Assembly: GCA_933207985.1 (NCBI GenBank)
Contig: OW240917.1
Location: forward strand, 99,943,171-100,007,170
Source: Pelobates cultripes
Taxonomy: Eukaryota > Chordata > Amphibia > Anura > Pelobatidae
Direction: 5' to 3'
Length of the DNA stretch: 64,000 nucleotides
Shown here piece by piece: positions 44,741 to 56,065 of the stretch (position 1 is the first letter of the stretch; each line of letters starts with the position of its first letter). Under the pieces are notes generated by a model. That model was not told where the DNA came from. It did no database searches and saw only the letters and a list, made by a program, of their open reading frames with translations. A program made the position numbers and the translations under genes.

Positions 44741-45058
44741 GGGGGCTGGCCGCATTCCACGCTGGAGCCGCCGGGCCGGGTGGCAGCCTCACCGGTCCGG
44801 CGGCCCTCCTCCTGTCACTGTCTGATGGCTGAGGAGTGAAGGAGGAGGAGGGAGGAGCATGTTTCTGTACCATGCTCCCTCGCGGCTCCCACAATCCCCA
44901 GCACAGGAACCGCGAGGGAGCACGGTACAGAAACATGCTCCTCCCTTCTCCTCCTTCACTCCTCAGCCATCAGTGACAGGAGGAGGGCCGCCGGACCGGT
45001 GAGGCTGCCACCCGGCCCGGCGGCTCCAGCGTGGAATGTGGCCGGCCCCCTCAGAGTG
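44741..45058. repeat. Long GC-rich hairpin
   Basis: Arms of about 150 bp (44741-44890 and 44907-45058), nearly perfect, around a loop at about 44891-44906 (CCCACAATCCCCAGCA). Both carry GCTCCCTCGCGG / CCGCGAGGGAGC and CCTCCTCCTGTCACTG / CAGTGACAGGAGGAGG. The GAGGGAGC block is shared with the hairpins of elements 1 and 2. Confidence 0.92.
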
Positions 45059-45942
45059 TGTGCCACCGGACCGGCAACCTGGTGGCACACACATGCTCAG
45101 CGCAGCCCCCAGATGCCGCGGCCCACCGGGAAATTTCCCGGTATCCCGGTGGGCCAGTCCGGCCCTGTACATGGGGGTAATTGTTGTACTTGTGGGACAT
45201 GGTGGAATACAAATATGTGTGATATATTGCAGTTAAAAACATTAGAATTATGACAATCACAGTATAAATTATATGCTGAACTTGGAAAAAAAGCTTAACT
45301 CCTCACACTCATTTAAAATGTATTCATATTAAATTATGGTTCATATATAAATATTTGATGTCACATGAAAGGGATATTTGTCCTGAATAAAAATTATATT
45401 TAATAAGTTTGAGAGTACTTAATATGAAAATTGAATTATGGTTGAACAAACATATAGCTTAAATTCAAAAAAGTGGAGTGTTATAAGTGGGACAAAATTG
45501 CCACAACAAACAAAACCCAGTGGAGCGCTATTTTAACAAAACACAACTTACCCTTATAATAAGTGATAAAAATCTATGGTATGGAAGTATCTAGAGAAAA
45601 AAATAAATGGAAACAATTGGTGCAGTATGCTTGGAACTAAATAGTAGGAAAAGACTTTAAATGTAGCAAACTCACATGGCTTAGAGCCTGGAAAGGATAG
45701 GCTCAAATCACAAGCGCTGGGGTATTTAAAGTAAATACCAGACTTCTTCTATGACACATGTATCTGTGTTAAGGTTAGAAGTAACTACACGTGTATTGAG
45801 CTGCTCACCAGATTTGGGTTCTGTATTATATTGAATTTAAGCGCCTATATTTCACCGTTATCCGTATTTTTTATATAGCTTAAATTCTAGCTTTTTTCTT
45901 GGTTCAGAATATGGATAATTGCTTTTGTCCTTAACGGGTTAA

Positions 45943-46324
45943 ACAAAATGTAGAAACAATATTGTGTAAATCATATACTGTAGCTATATTGTACTTTAAA
46001 TTGCTCATCTATTTTATAAGCACCTTTACAAATTTTTACAAGACAAATTCTTCCTATATGCATATGTTAACAAACCTTTGTCTCATCATAATCTCATTTA
46101 TCTTATTATCTCATACTGCCTTTAAGAAAACAATAAACGTAGCAGATGGCTCTTTTATTAGTAGAATAACTGGTATGACTTTGCAACACAAATACATTCT
46201 TATTGTTAGCTCTCCTAAGCTTACCTTTCATATGCAGAGCTGGATTCTATTACAAGAGATAATATACAAGGGAACTTAACTCTGGTAACTCAAAAGCAGT
46301 TATCCTAATGACATATACAGACAC
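45943..46324. other. Unassigned stretch
   Basis: AT-rich, nothing recognised. Confidence 0.4.
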
Positions 46325-46519
46325 TCCTCACTTACTGACCGGGTTCCGTTCTTACGACTCGGTCGTAAAACAAATTGGTCGATAAGTAAGGATGCGCTAT
46401 AGTGCATGCACAGAAAACATAGACCAGCTCTCTAAAGTGGGGAATCCCTTGAATCCCCATGCTAGAGAGCTGATGGCAAGTGCAAGCTGTCGTAAAACAG
46501 GTATGTCGTAAAGTGAGGA
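46325..46519. mobile_element. Palindromic MITE
   Basis: The ends TCCTCACTTACTGACC and, from the right, TCCTCACTTTACGACA are inverted repeats. TCGTAAAACA and GTCGTAAG-type motifs repeat inside (TTACGACTCGGTCGTAA at about 46352-46368). About 195 bp, non-coding. The superfamily and TSD could not be fixed. Confidence 0.6.
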
Positions 46520-47577
46520 TCTCTTGCATAGGAATATTAATATTTCCTTATCAGTGCCTTTCCCACTATAACACAGACATGTTGTTCCATTGCAGCAACC
46601 AACGTGAGATACCAGGAAAAATCTTCAGTTATTCATTAATAAAAAACAAAACAAAAAAAAAACATAATCATAAATGCACAAAGTACCAAGGCTAATCAAT
46701 GACTGCTGTTTTATTTTCTTTGCAAAATGGATTTTGACATTTTGAGCAAAAGCAGGCTTTCTCATTTGTTTCTATGTCTAAAGTTTCTAAACAGTGGTAG
46801 AGGGCGCAGAACTTGAGAATTGAGAATTTATAAATGAAAATTTAACATGTGTTAAAAAGCATGCCACTAATAATAATAAGTATAATACATCATACTGTCA
46901 GTGACTCTTATATATTGCATTTAATCCAGAATAATGAGGACAGGCGGTGAGAAATACAAAGGGACGGCATAAGGACAGGTTTTCATGCCCGAAATCTGTA
47001 GACTACAGAATTTTCACCTCCCTCTGTTGTACGTCCACTTATGTTATCCATGGTCCCAGACTACAGTTGTATGCTTTCTAGAGTATATTTACAGACATTA
47101 ACTCTAACATTGGGTCAGTGGCATGTAGAAGTCAGAGCAGGGCACACATAGAAGCTAAGTAATTAAAAATTCTTAGTCAGTTGTTTTCTTAAACAGGAAC
47201 AGAATAATTTAATAAAACAAGAAAAAACTTAGTTATATCTCAAAGATAAAATGACTGCAAAGCAAGAGAGAGAGGGGAAGTAAAGAAAGACTGGAATATT
47301 ACTCTAACACCATAGAGACAAAAGGGGGACAGACAATTAAATATTACTAGCAACAATAATTCCTCAACGCATACCAATTAGGCTCTAGCAATTATTACTT
47401 ATAATCCCCTTCTCGATGGCGCCTAATTTGAGCATACAAACGTTATCTTCAATCATAGTTTTGCAAATATGTCTCTTGGTGAAGTGTCAGCTGTCATATC
47501 TGGTGTTGGACAGTACTGAAGCTCAATAAATCCTTCTCATTGCATGACATCTAATGTCAATGTGCTTGGTACATGCA
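46520..47577. other. Unassigned AT-rich stretch
   Basis: No gene, no element ends found. Confidence 0.4.
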
Positions 47578-47792
47578 TTAAAGGGGCACACCAGGCACCA
47601 AATCAACTTCATCTAAATTAAGACGTCATGGTGCAAGGGAGCCGCCGGGCACGCTCCCACCTTAAGGGTTTAAACAGTTCTCAGACGGTTTTACCCCAAT
47701 GTTGAGTCCACCACCAATCTCCACTCCCTGCCAGGTGGCATGCAGCTTTAATTAGATGAAGTTGCCTTAAGCATCCTAAACTGTTTCTTTAA
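47578..47792. mobile_element. Kolobok-like MITE
   Basis: TTAA at both edges (47578-47581 and 47789-47792). The left end TTAAAGGGGCACACCAGGCACC is clear; the right end is diverged (AAACTGTTTCTTTAA). Inner arms AACTTCATCTAAATTAA and TTTAATTAGATGAAGTT are inverted. Confidence 0.7.
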
Positions 47793-47799
47793 TTTTATC

Positions 47800-49250
47800 T
47801 GTTTGCATTAGCATTATACAGCTCTAGTTGTTTTATCAATTAGATGAGCTTTGGCTCTGGTATTCCCAAGTCTACTAGAAGTTAGTTAAGCAATTTGATT
47901 CTGTAAAGGAATGCATCACTAATTCTTGTTTACAACTTGTCCAGCTAATGGGACCTTTTCCCATATAAGAAAACACAGCCACTTCTGCATCTGTATATCC
48001 TTCTACCTACCAGTCAGGGATTTCTGACAGCTGATAACTTTAGTGTAAATCCTTTGCAATATCTTACTACTCTCTTGACTGTAATGCTATCTCTGAGAGC
48101 TCACTTTTCCACAATATTTCCTATATCAGGTCTGCAAGTTTGCGCTAGATCCAAAAGCTTACCTACTACTGTTACATAAAACCATAGAATCATAAAATGT
48201 AATGGCAAATAAGAACCATCACATTCTATGTTTCTATGCATTAAGGTCTCACTTTCATCTGTCTCTGTAAGGAAGTTTGTAAACATGGGTGTAGGTATTG
48301 CATGGACGTCCTTGATGTTCATAAGCTCTAGTAAATCTAGAATTTTGTACCTACGTTTCCCATTCTTTTTGCATCTATTTTTTGATTCAGTTGTTTAACA
48401 AGCTGTGTGTAGTCCTGTTGTATTTTACAGCATAAGATCATGTCATCTACAAAAACTAGTAGAGAAGTCCATTTCAATGTATTTGCCTGCTAAGTAGACA
48501 TGGGTTTGTTCTGAAACCTGGTAAAGGCTCCATCATGTAAAGTTCTTCATCTAATTTACCATTCAAGACTGCAAATGTTATATCAGCTGCTCTACATGAA
48601 ACTGTTTAGATGCTGAAATAGTTAGTAATATTCTGATTGTGCTGGACTTGACCATGGGTGCATTGCTTGCCTTCTCCATACTTCTAAATAAGTCAATTTG
48701 CTACTAGTCTAGCTTTGTAATCGATCACATTTTAATTTGCATCTAGTTTTTGTTTAAATACCTATTTGCAGCCTATGGCATTTGATTTTTAGATAACATA
48801 GTAAGTAGTAAGTTTTTGTTTAAGGATGTAATACATTATTTTGCTGTTCCCTTCCACCTAGTGTTTCCTGTAGTAGAAAGTGTATCAATTTCATTCCATT
48901 CATATGTTGACACTGATATGGCAAGATAGGCCAGGTTAGTATCTTAGAAAAATACTATGTACAGGCACTCTTTTATCCGTATTGGTGCAAAGTATCGAGG
49001 TGGCCAAAATACCTCAAAATATACAAAATACAAAAAATGATGATACTGCACTCAAAAATTTTTGAGTGCAGTATCATCATTTTTTGTAGGTTAGTATCTT
49101 AAACTCTCTTGTTCTTTCGGGATGAGCATCTAGGAATTGGTTCTAAAACTTGATCAGCAGTATCTGGCACATCAAAATGTTTAACTTACTTGATTTACCC
49201 TTCTGCCTGTGCAGAAGGGGATAGAGATATCTGTTATTGAGGCCTCAGTC
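47800..49250 (-). pseudogene. Ty1/Copia pol remnant
   Basis: Read on the minus strand from the right: a weak linker with SSRKNKRV near 49110, then the RT motif LNGKLDEELYMMEPLPGF near 48520-48580, the catalytic box FVDDMIL near 48435-48460 (YVDDM in the family), VVGKLLDLAQTCRPDI near 48120-48170, and GKGPISWTSCKQELVMHSFT near 47900-47970 in the RNase H region. The order and spacing fit Ty1/Copia pol and not Gypsy. Stops and frame changes throughout. It is interrupted at 48947-49087 by a small hairpin insertion. The left part ends at the Kolobok-like MITE at 47792. Confidence 0.78.
48947..49087. mobile_element. 141-bp insertion with perfect hairpin and 14-bp TSD
   Basis: Flanked by AGGTTAGTATCTTA on both sides (48933-48946 and 49088-49101). 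The last part is a perfect 27-bp palindrome with no loop (49032-49058 / 49059-49085), containing GATGATACTGCACTC. The host sequence is the Copia remnant, so the TSD marks a real insertion. A 14-bp TSD suggests LINE-driven insertion and not a DNA transposon. Confidence 0.8.
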
Positions 49251-49538
49251 TTTGAACTCTGCATGCAGACTGTATCCCTTCTGTCAGATCATTGCACAAG
49301 CAGCTCATGTACATTAGTTTTTTTTCTTCTTCACGTTGTTTAAGGTCCAAATCACTTGTTGCTTGTTCCCTTTCCTAAAAATAAGCGTTCAACCTTTAGA
49401 TGGAGCTAGGAAGTGCTTTTTCAAGGGAAAGCCTATATCTCCCCTCCCTCATTAGCCCTTCCCAACTCTCTGGATTCCTTAATAGTCCTCTCTCTCTTAT
49501 TCACCTTTCATCCCCTGTTTCCCCAGAATGCACACATA

Positions 49539-49813
49539 CACTCTGAGATGAAGAGAATGGCCCAATCAAATCCTTCTCTACGAGGACCAAGGAAAGGGAA
49601 GAAGTGATGCGCCATGACGGGGCGTGGGAACACTCTCTGCACTCTGAGATGGAGAGAACGATCCAATCAAATGCTTCTCTATTAGGACCAAGTATAGGGA
49701 AGAAATTATGCATTGTGATGGGGTGTAGAAACGCTCACAAAGAGCATCACTCAGTTCAGGATTTAAAGTAAGTTATCTATATTTACAGGGTTTGGGGTTA
49801 TAGTAACCCTTTA
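49539..49813. repeat. 101-bp tandem duplication, next to a MITE-type end
   Basis: Two units, 49539-49639 and 49640-49740, both starting CACTCTGAGATG and containing CCAATCAAAT..TTCTCTA and AGGACCAAG. About 70 bp further, TTATAGTAACCCTTTAA (49797-49813) is an end of the TTAAAGG type; no matching left end was found. Confidence 0.6.
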
Positions 49814-50768
49814 AATGTATAAAGCTTGGTTTAGAATTTCAGTAGTAATACTCGTATTATTTGAATTACATTCACAAACTACATTTATACATTCATTTAT
49901 AAATTCCACAAACCCATGTATCTTCTTTGCCATATTGCATCTTGGATCCAGAGAGGGTAGTGTCACCCTGCAAATTGACACAAGGTCTTCAAACCTAGAG
50001 CCAGTTATTAAAAGGCTCTAAAAAAGGTGAACACTCATTTTTACTTTATTTCGGATAAATTTGACACCAAAGCTTGAAATACTGCACCCAGAGGTTTCCT
50101 GTTAATTTTTTCCTTTACATGTACCATTGTGAGGAATAAAAGGAATTTACCAACATGGGGGTACGGTTGCCTACCTTAAAGGCACAGAAGCCAAAGTGTT
50201 TAGAGCCTATACCCACGTAAAAGGCTCTAAATATTGTGAGTTTAATTTCACTCACTGCACAAAAAGTCACTTTATTTTTAGCATACAATATTGCACTATT
50301 TTCAGTTTTTTCTTTCTATCTTTTTTCTATGTACAACCCTCACAAACTTTGAGAGTAAGTGTGTGTTTTTTACATCAGACACTTATATAGTGCTGCACTC
50401 TAACTAGCCAAACTCTCAGTTGTTTTTAAATTTTTTTATAGTGGGATTTTGGAGTACCCACAGAGTGTATCCAGCAGCTAGACTAAATATTAGCAAATTA
50501 ACTAAAAGCGCCATCTCTTCCACATCCGTTGTGCTCTATACAATCACAAACTGCCTGTTTTTTATTTCCCAAACCAGTGCTCAGGGTCCACCAACAGTGC
50601 AGGTTTTGTCAGTATCTCCATTGGAATAAAAACAGGGAAATACATACATCCTGGATTGTTGGTGGGACATGAGGACTGATTTGGGAACCACTGATCTAAA
50701 ATAAGCAATCTAAATTTCAAAGTGAATTGTAGGATATTAGGCATCATAATGTGCCAAAGAACGCTCCC
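49814..50768. other. Unassigned stretch
   Basis: AT-rich, nothing recognised as gene or complete element. Confidence 0.4.
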
Positions 50769-50770
50769 TA

Positions 50771-52379
50771 CAGTTGTGCTCAAAAGTTTGCATACATTTG
50801 GAGTATTAGTAATATATATACCATTTTAAAAGAAAACACGAGTGAGCAGGCAAAACACATTTCTTTTATTTCTTACGGGATTCATATTTAACTGTACGTT
50901 ATGACAGAATGGCACAATCATAAAACAAAACATGGCAACAAAGAAAAAAATGAAATGACCCCTGTTCAAAAGTCTGCATACCTGTAGTTCTACATATGTG
51001 CATTGCCAACTTTAGCATCAATGACAGTGTGCAGTCTTTTTTAATAGTTTTCTATGAGGCCCCTAATTCTTGCAGGTGTTACAGCTGCTTATTTGTCTTG
51101 GCAAAATGCAAAGTCTTTGGTTGTCTTGCATGAACCGCACGTTTGAGATCTCCCCAGAGTGGCTCGATAATATCAAGGTCAGGAGACTGTGATGGCCACT
51201 CCAGGACCTTCACTTTTTTCTGCTGTAACCACTTGAGGGTCAACTTGGCCTTGTTCTTAGGTTCATTGTGATGTTGGAAACTCCAAGAGCATCCCATGCG
51301 CAGGCTTCATGCAGAAGAATGCAAGTTGTCTGCCAGTATTTTCTGATAACATGCTGCATTCATCTTTCCATCAAGATCCCCAGTGCTTTTAAAGATCACA
51401 CACCCTCAAAACAGCAGTGAACCACCACCATGCTTCACAGTGGGGATGGTGTTCTTTTCAATATAGGCTTTGTTGACCCCTTTTCAAACATAGCGCGTGT
51501 GGTTGTGACCATAAAGTTCTATTTTGGTCTCATCACTCCAAATTACAGTGTGCCAGAAGCTGTGAGGCGTATCAAGGTATTGTCGAGCATATTGTAACTG
51601 GGCTTTTTTTGTGGAATTGGCGCAGCAAAGGCTTCTTTCTGGCAACTCAACAATGCAGCTCATTTTTGGTCAAGTATCATAGTATTGTGCTCCTTGAAAC
51701 AACCACATTGGTTTTTTTCCAGAGCAGAGTATTTCTCCTGAGGTTACCTGTGGGTTTTTGTTTGTATCCCGAACAATTCTTCTGCCAGTTATGGCTGAAA
51801 TCATTCTTGGTCTAACTGACCTTGGCTTGGTATCAAGAGATCCCTGCATTTTTACCTTCTTAATAAGTGATTGAACCATACTGACTGGCATTTTCAAGGC
51901 TTTGGATATCTTTTAATATCCTTTTCCATCTTTATGAAGTTCCATTAACTTGTTATGCAGGTCTTTTGACAGTTCTTTTCTGCTCCCCATAACTTAGTAT
52001 CTAGCCTGCTCAGTCCATCCAAGTGAGAGCTAACAAACATATTGAGTATTTATACATGGACACTAATTGCATTTTAAAAAGCCACATGTGTGAGAAATAA
52101 ACCTTTAATTGACATTTTAACCTGTGTGTGTCACCTTGTATGTCTGTAACAAGGCCAAACATTCAAGGGTATGTAATCTTTTGATCAGGGCCATTTGGGG
52201 GATTTCTGTTATCATTATGATAAAAAAAAAAGGAGCCAATAATAAATAATAAATGGCTTCATATGATCACTATCCTTCAATAAAATAATTTTTTTGTTTA
52301 CATGGTCAGTCATATTTTCAAAATCAATGCCAAAATTTCACAATTTCTGCCAGGGTATGCAAACATTTGAGCATAACTG
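50771..52379 (-). mobile_element. Tc1-like element, inactive
   Basis: The left end CAGTTGTGCTCAAAAGTTTGCATAC and the right end GTATGCAAACATTTGAGCATAACTG are inverted repeats with a few mismatches, between TA dinucleotides (50769-50770, 52380-52381). 1609 bp. A broken transposase lies on the minus strand. Much older than the DD37E element. Confidence 0.9.
51079..51990 (-). pseudogene. Tc1-like transposase, broken
   Basis: Begins at ATG 51990 (MGSRKELSKDLHNKL), with an early stop in DGKGY*KISKAL. Helix-turn-helix part 51670-51897 (MVQSLIKKVKMQGSLDTKPRSVRPR). The first catalytic Asp is readable as WSDETKIELYG near 51515-51550. The second catalytic Asp box reads FQHHNEPKN where the family has QQDNDPKH, so this Asp is lost. 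SPDLDIIEPLWGDLKRAVH (near 51120-51175) keeps the Glu. Several frame changes. Dead. Confidence 0.88.
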
Positions 52380-52381
52380 TA

Positions 52382-53956
52382 TATTACACACTTATATTCT
52401 GCAATTAAAGAGCAAGTTTGTATTTATGAACAGGCTATGCAAAGTCTCTTGACAGTAAAGTTCATTTTCGTATTTGTTCTGCAGTTTATGCCCAAACCAG
52501 CGAGGAGTAAGATTCAGAATGATCTAGAGCCGACATGTATCCTTCATGTTCTCATGCAAGGGTGTATTCTTCTTCTCTGTGAATGGTTAACATCCATGGT
52601 AGTCATAGAAATAAAAAGACTTTGTCTATCGGGATTTTACAAAGCATATTACGTCCAATGATTTAAATATAGAAATGTTCCAGAAAGTTTAAAAATGCCT
52701 TAAGCTTTCAAGAGTTATTTTACAGCTTCCAAGATTATGGATTTATAAGTGATTTTTTAAACATTGTTTATTATTACTCCTATGAGCAGTTTTAATTTTT
52801 TTTTTTCCACTTATTATTCACAGTGTCATTTTTCATAAAGTATATCAATCATAATCTTGTCAATGAGCATTCAGGAAACGTGTTGGTTGCACACTGACAA
52901 AGCAAACGCAAGTCCAAAATTTCAGCCAGGGGCTCCCCTAGACCACCTATGCTGACTGAAAGGGCTACAAAGACATGAGTCTCTTGAGGAATACCATAGG
53001 AACATAGCAGCCCTATGGATTTAAAAAAGCACAAAACAATTAAAATAAATGAAATAGTATCGTAGCATTCAATTATGATAGTCTCACTCAAAGTTTCTAT
53101 CATGCTTCTCGTCTGTACAGCTATCAGACTGCATGTTATCGGTTTCCAACAATAATTATAATGTTTAGACACGTCACATTAGCCAGCCATTGAACTTTGT
53201 ACTTTGTTTGTTTAAGAGTCACTATACTCTTTAAACTTCCACAAGGCTCACTTGGCAAGAATCCAAAGGTGAACGTAAGACTCAAAGGTTTCACACTGTC
53301 AAAAAGCTTGTTGTGTTCTATATAGCATCAGGACCTTTTCAACTCTCCAGAATTCTTTTTAGATGCTGAAGAAACAGGTGACTGATAGATTTTGTTTTCC
53401 TTAAGATCTCTTCATCATGTCTTGGGAAATGGTACCTGACTTTTAAAAAGGATCATCAAGACATTCCTAATACTCGTTCATCACATTTTGCATGGCACAG
53501 CAGGTGATTTCATTATTGAATGTATTATTTATAGACCTCTGACCTTTTTGTTCATTGTGTAGATGTTCTAACTTGCATGCATACATAATTTACTAATGTT
53601 CATCCTTAGAATTGTAATTTCCATCTTACTTGAGCTATGATAAAAAGGTTTACTTTGACCTCTAGCACCTCTAGTACACAGTGACTAATTCACAGGATTG
53701 TTAGTTGCATCTGTACGCTATTGACTTGTCAAATTTCCGTTGCAACAAGGTACTTGTGTTTTGCACTGTTTTTTGTATTGTTCTGTATTTTGTTTTTACT
53801 AATTGTATATTTTCAGATCTTAGCTAACTTTAAACTGGAAATAAATGAAATTGTTACAAACTAAATGTTTAGTAAGCATGAAAATAAATTACATGGAAGC
53901 TCTGATTTTATAATATTTAAAATATATGTGTCAAATTTATATATATATATATATAT
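52382..53956. other. Unassigned stretch
   Basis: AT-rich; ends in an (AT)n run at 53937-53956. No exon or element identified. Confidence 0.4.
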
Positions 53957-54142
53957 GGAACAAATTGAGAGCACTCATTGGATATAGTAAACAAAAAAAT
54001 TTATTAAATCAAACGCATATAAATCAACGTTTCGACCGTCTAGCGGTCTTTATCGCTAGACGGTCGAAACGTTGATTTATATGCGTTTGATTTAATATAT
54101 TTTTTTGTTTACTAAATCCAATGAGTGCTCTCAATTTGTTCC
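53957..54142. mobile_element. Near-perfect foldback element
   Basis: Two 89-bp arms (53957-54045 and 54054-54142) differ at only two positions and enclose an 8-base loop. The inner stem holds ACGTTTCGACCGTCTAGCG. The outer end GGAACAAATTGAGAGCACTC is mirrored at the right. No coding potential. The (AT)n on the left hides any TSD. Confidence 0.93.
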
Positions 54143-55570
54143 ATTTGTATATTTTGCACGGAGAGGCACCTGGTCATTGCTGAATTAATGCTTTTGTTAT
54201 GGGATGAGTGCCAGAAACTATTGTGATTTTTATATATATATATATATAAAATATATATTTTAAATATATTTGTACATTTTTAAAATATATATTTTTTTCT
54301 GATAATGTCCTAATGCACCCAAGTAAATGTTCTATAAGACATTATCAAACATATTAATCTTTCTATTTCAAAGTCCTTTCACATATTATACAAAAAAATA
54401 AAATGTTTGTTTAATTTGTGTATTATATTTATTGGGAATTTCAAATGTATGGCCAAAAGAGCTAAGCTAGAAAAAAAATTTCTAATTAAGCTGCGTTTCC
54501 AGTTTGGCTCTTTTAGCCTTAAATTTGAAATTCACTTTGAATTTCAAATAATTCTCATCCTGTTCAAGAGGAAGATTTATCAGAGTGTTATGTTATAAAT
54601 GTGAATGCTAACATGATAAAGGGAAGGAGTCACCAAATGAATGTGCCTCATGGTTCTCATGGTGGTTTCTCCACTTGTAGTACTTAAAACCACTTTTTAG
54701 AACAGAACGGTTTGATAGATTACCGTTTAAATGCCGTCTCCACTGCTTGTTACATACAACAAATCCACACAACCACTATACCCTCTCAACTCCCTGATCA
54801 GTGAGAGGTGACAGGTATCCTTAGAAACCCATTAAGCATGATGTCCATGTCTGGATTACCCTTTAAATCTATGAAGAGGTGTTGGGAATTTCTAACTACA
54901 GTATTGCAATTCACTACAATTTACTATTTAGTAAGCAAACCTTTTAAATGAGTAACACTATAGCTGTATGAAATACTTGAGTACTAAATATTTCAAGAAT
55001 TTTTAATGTATATTTTAAAAAAAACAACATATGTACATAGGTAAAATTCATGTCCATAATGTAATAACTACTTTAAAACAGAGCAAGCTGATCTAATTAA
55101 TAATTCATGTGGTGGTGTCAATAAAGATGCATGTAGTATATTACCAAGCTCTGATGCTTGTATAAATGACTTAATATACTATTAAACTGCATCACCAATT
55201 CCTTCAATATTTGAAGGAATTATTTATTCTTTAGAACCTTCTCAAGTCCTCAACACAATCCAATATTACTTTATAAATGTCATCCAAATCTCCTGATTTT
55301 CAGAATCAGGGACATGATTTCATACTGAGCATTATTAGCCAGAACTGTTTACATATGTATAGATTAATAGCACAGAAATATTTAAATATACATCTATGGG
55401 TGTGTGCACTGTTCTCTAATAGGAATTTAAGAGTGTATAAAAATGCCGTTTAGCATGATCTTTAAAGACTACATTCAATTCAGTCTTCAAATCTTTCATA
55501 AATTGATGCATTTTGTTTATAATCCATTAAAAAAATAATGTTTGGATGTTATTTTCACATGGTGCTTAAA
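54143..55570. other. Unassigned AT-rich stretch
   Basis: A (TA)n run near 54231-54251; otherwise no structure recognised. Confidence 0.4.
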
Positions 55571-55861
55571 TTAAATGATCACTCCAAGTAACATAACCAC
55601 TAAAGTACATTGTAGTGGTTATGGTGCTAGGAATGCCTTGGCTACCCCTCATTGTAAGTAGTCATACATTTTAAAACACTTTTGCTTCTTACCTGTAGCA
55701 CCTGTAGTGTTCTGCAGCCAGAAAGTCAGGAGAGTGTTTCCATCTCTCTGGCTGAGGTAGTGGACATGGGAAGCCAGAGCATTGTAAAATTTTTGACTAC
55801 TTACTATGAAGGGGCATCAGGGTGTGCTGTAGTGGTTATGGTGCTTGGAGTGTTCGTTTAA
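55571..55861. mobile_element. Kolobok-like MITE
   Basis: TTAA at both edges (55571-55574, 55858-55861). Left TTAAATGATCACTCCAAG...CATAACCACTA and right TAGTGGTTATG...CTTGGAGTGTTCGTTTAA are inverted. Subterminal CATTGTAAGTAGTCA and TGACTACTTACTATG are also inverted. Confidence 0.82.
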
Positions 55862-56065
55862 TCAAAACATAACAAAAAAAGCCTGCAGAGAAACAATAAT
55901 ATTGCAAATAGTCAAATACTGATTTTAAACCCTAACCTTAATCTAAAATGGAGTCTTAACCCAATTGAATCTCAAGTGGCAAGCCAAAATCAAAGTAAAA
56001 CCTATTTGAAGCCATCATTGATGTCAGCTACTAAATAGCCCGTCTTTATGTTAAAATCAAAGTCA

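Larger units (their letters stand above)
42466..45167. mobile_element. hAT-like non-autonomous element 5
   Basis: The left end CAGGGCCGGACTGG and the right end CCAGTCCGGCCCTG are exact inverted repeats (14 bp). A perfect 8-bp TSD, TACATGGG, lies at 42458-42465 and 45168-45175. 2702 bp, no transposase. Inside: a Kolobok MITE fragment, a GT microsatellite, a pyrimidine-rich satellite, and a GC-rich hairpin near the right end. Confidence 0.94.
41905..45942. mobile_element. piggyBac-like copy, split by hAT-like element 5
   Basis: 41905-42465 matches about 22620-22800 and neighbouring parts of the element at 22047-23909 (TTGTGACTAAATGGTTATTA, GGGACATACCCATTT, AACCTGTACATGGG). It resumes at 45168 (TACATGGGGGTAATTGTTGT) and ends at CCTTAACGGGTTAA (45929-45942). 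The left terminus is missing. The 45290-45900 part is AT-rich and only assigned by being inside the right end. Confidence 0.65.

Noticed and set aside
43205..44755. Very long open frames on both strands (up to 464 codons) with Ser/Pro/Leu- or Arg/Glu-rich repeats
   Set aside because: They run through the CTCTCTCCTTTCCCC satellite. A short unit without stops gives long frames on both strands. No start context, no domain.
49340..49813. A complete MITE between TTAA at 49340 and TTAA at 49813
   Set aside because: The left end (TTAAGGTCCAAATC) does not mirror the right end (TTAAAGGGTTACTATAA).
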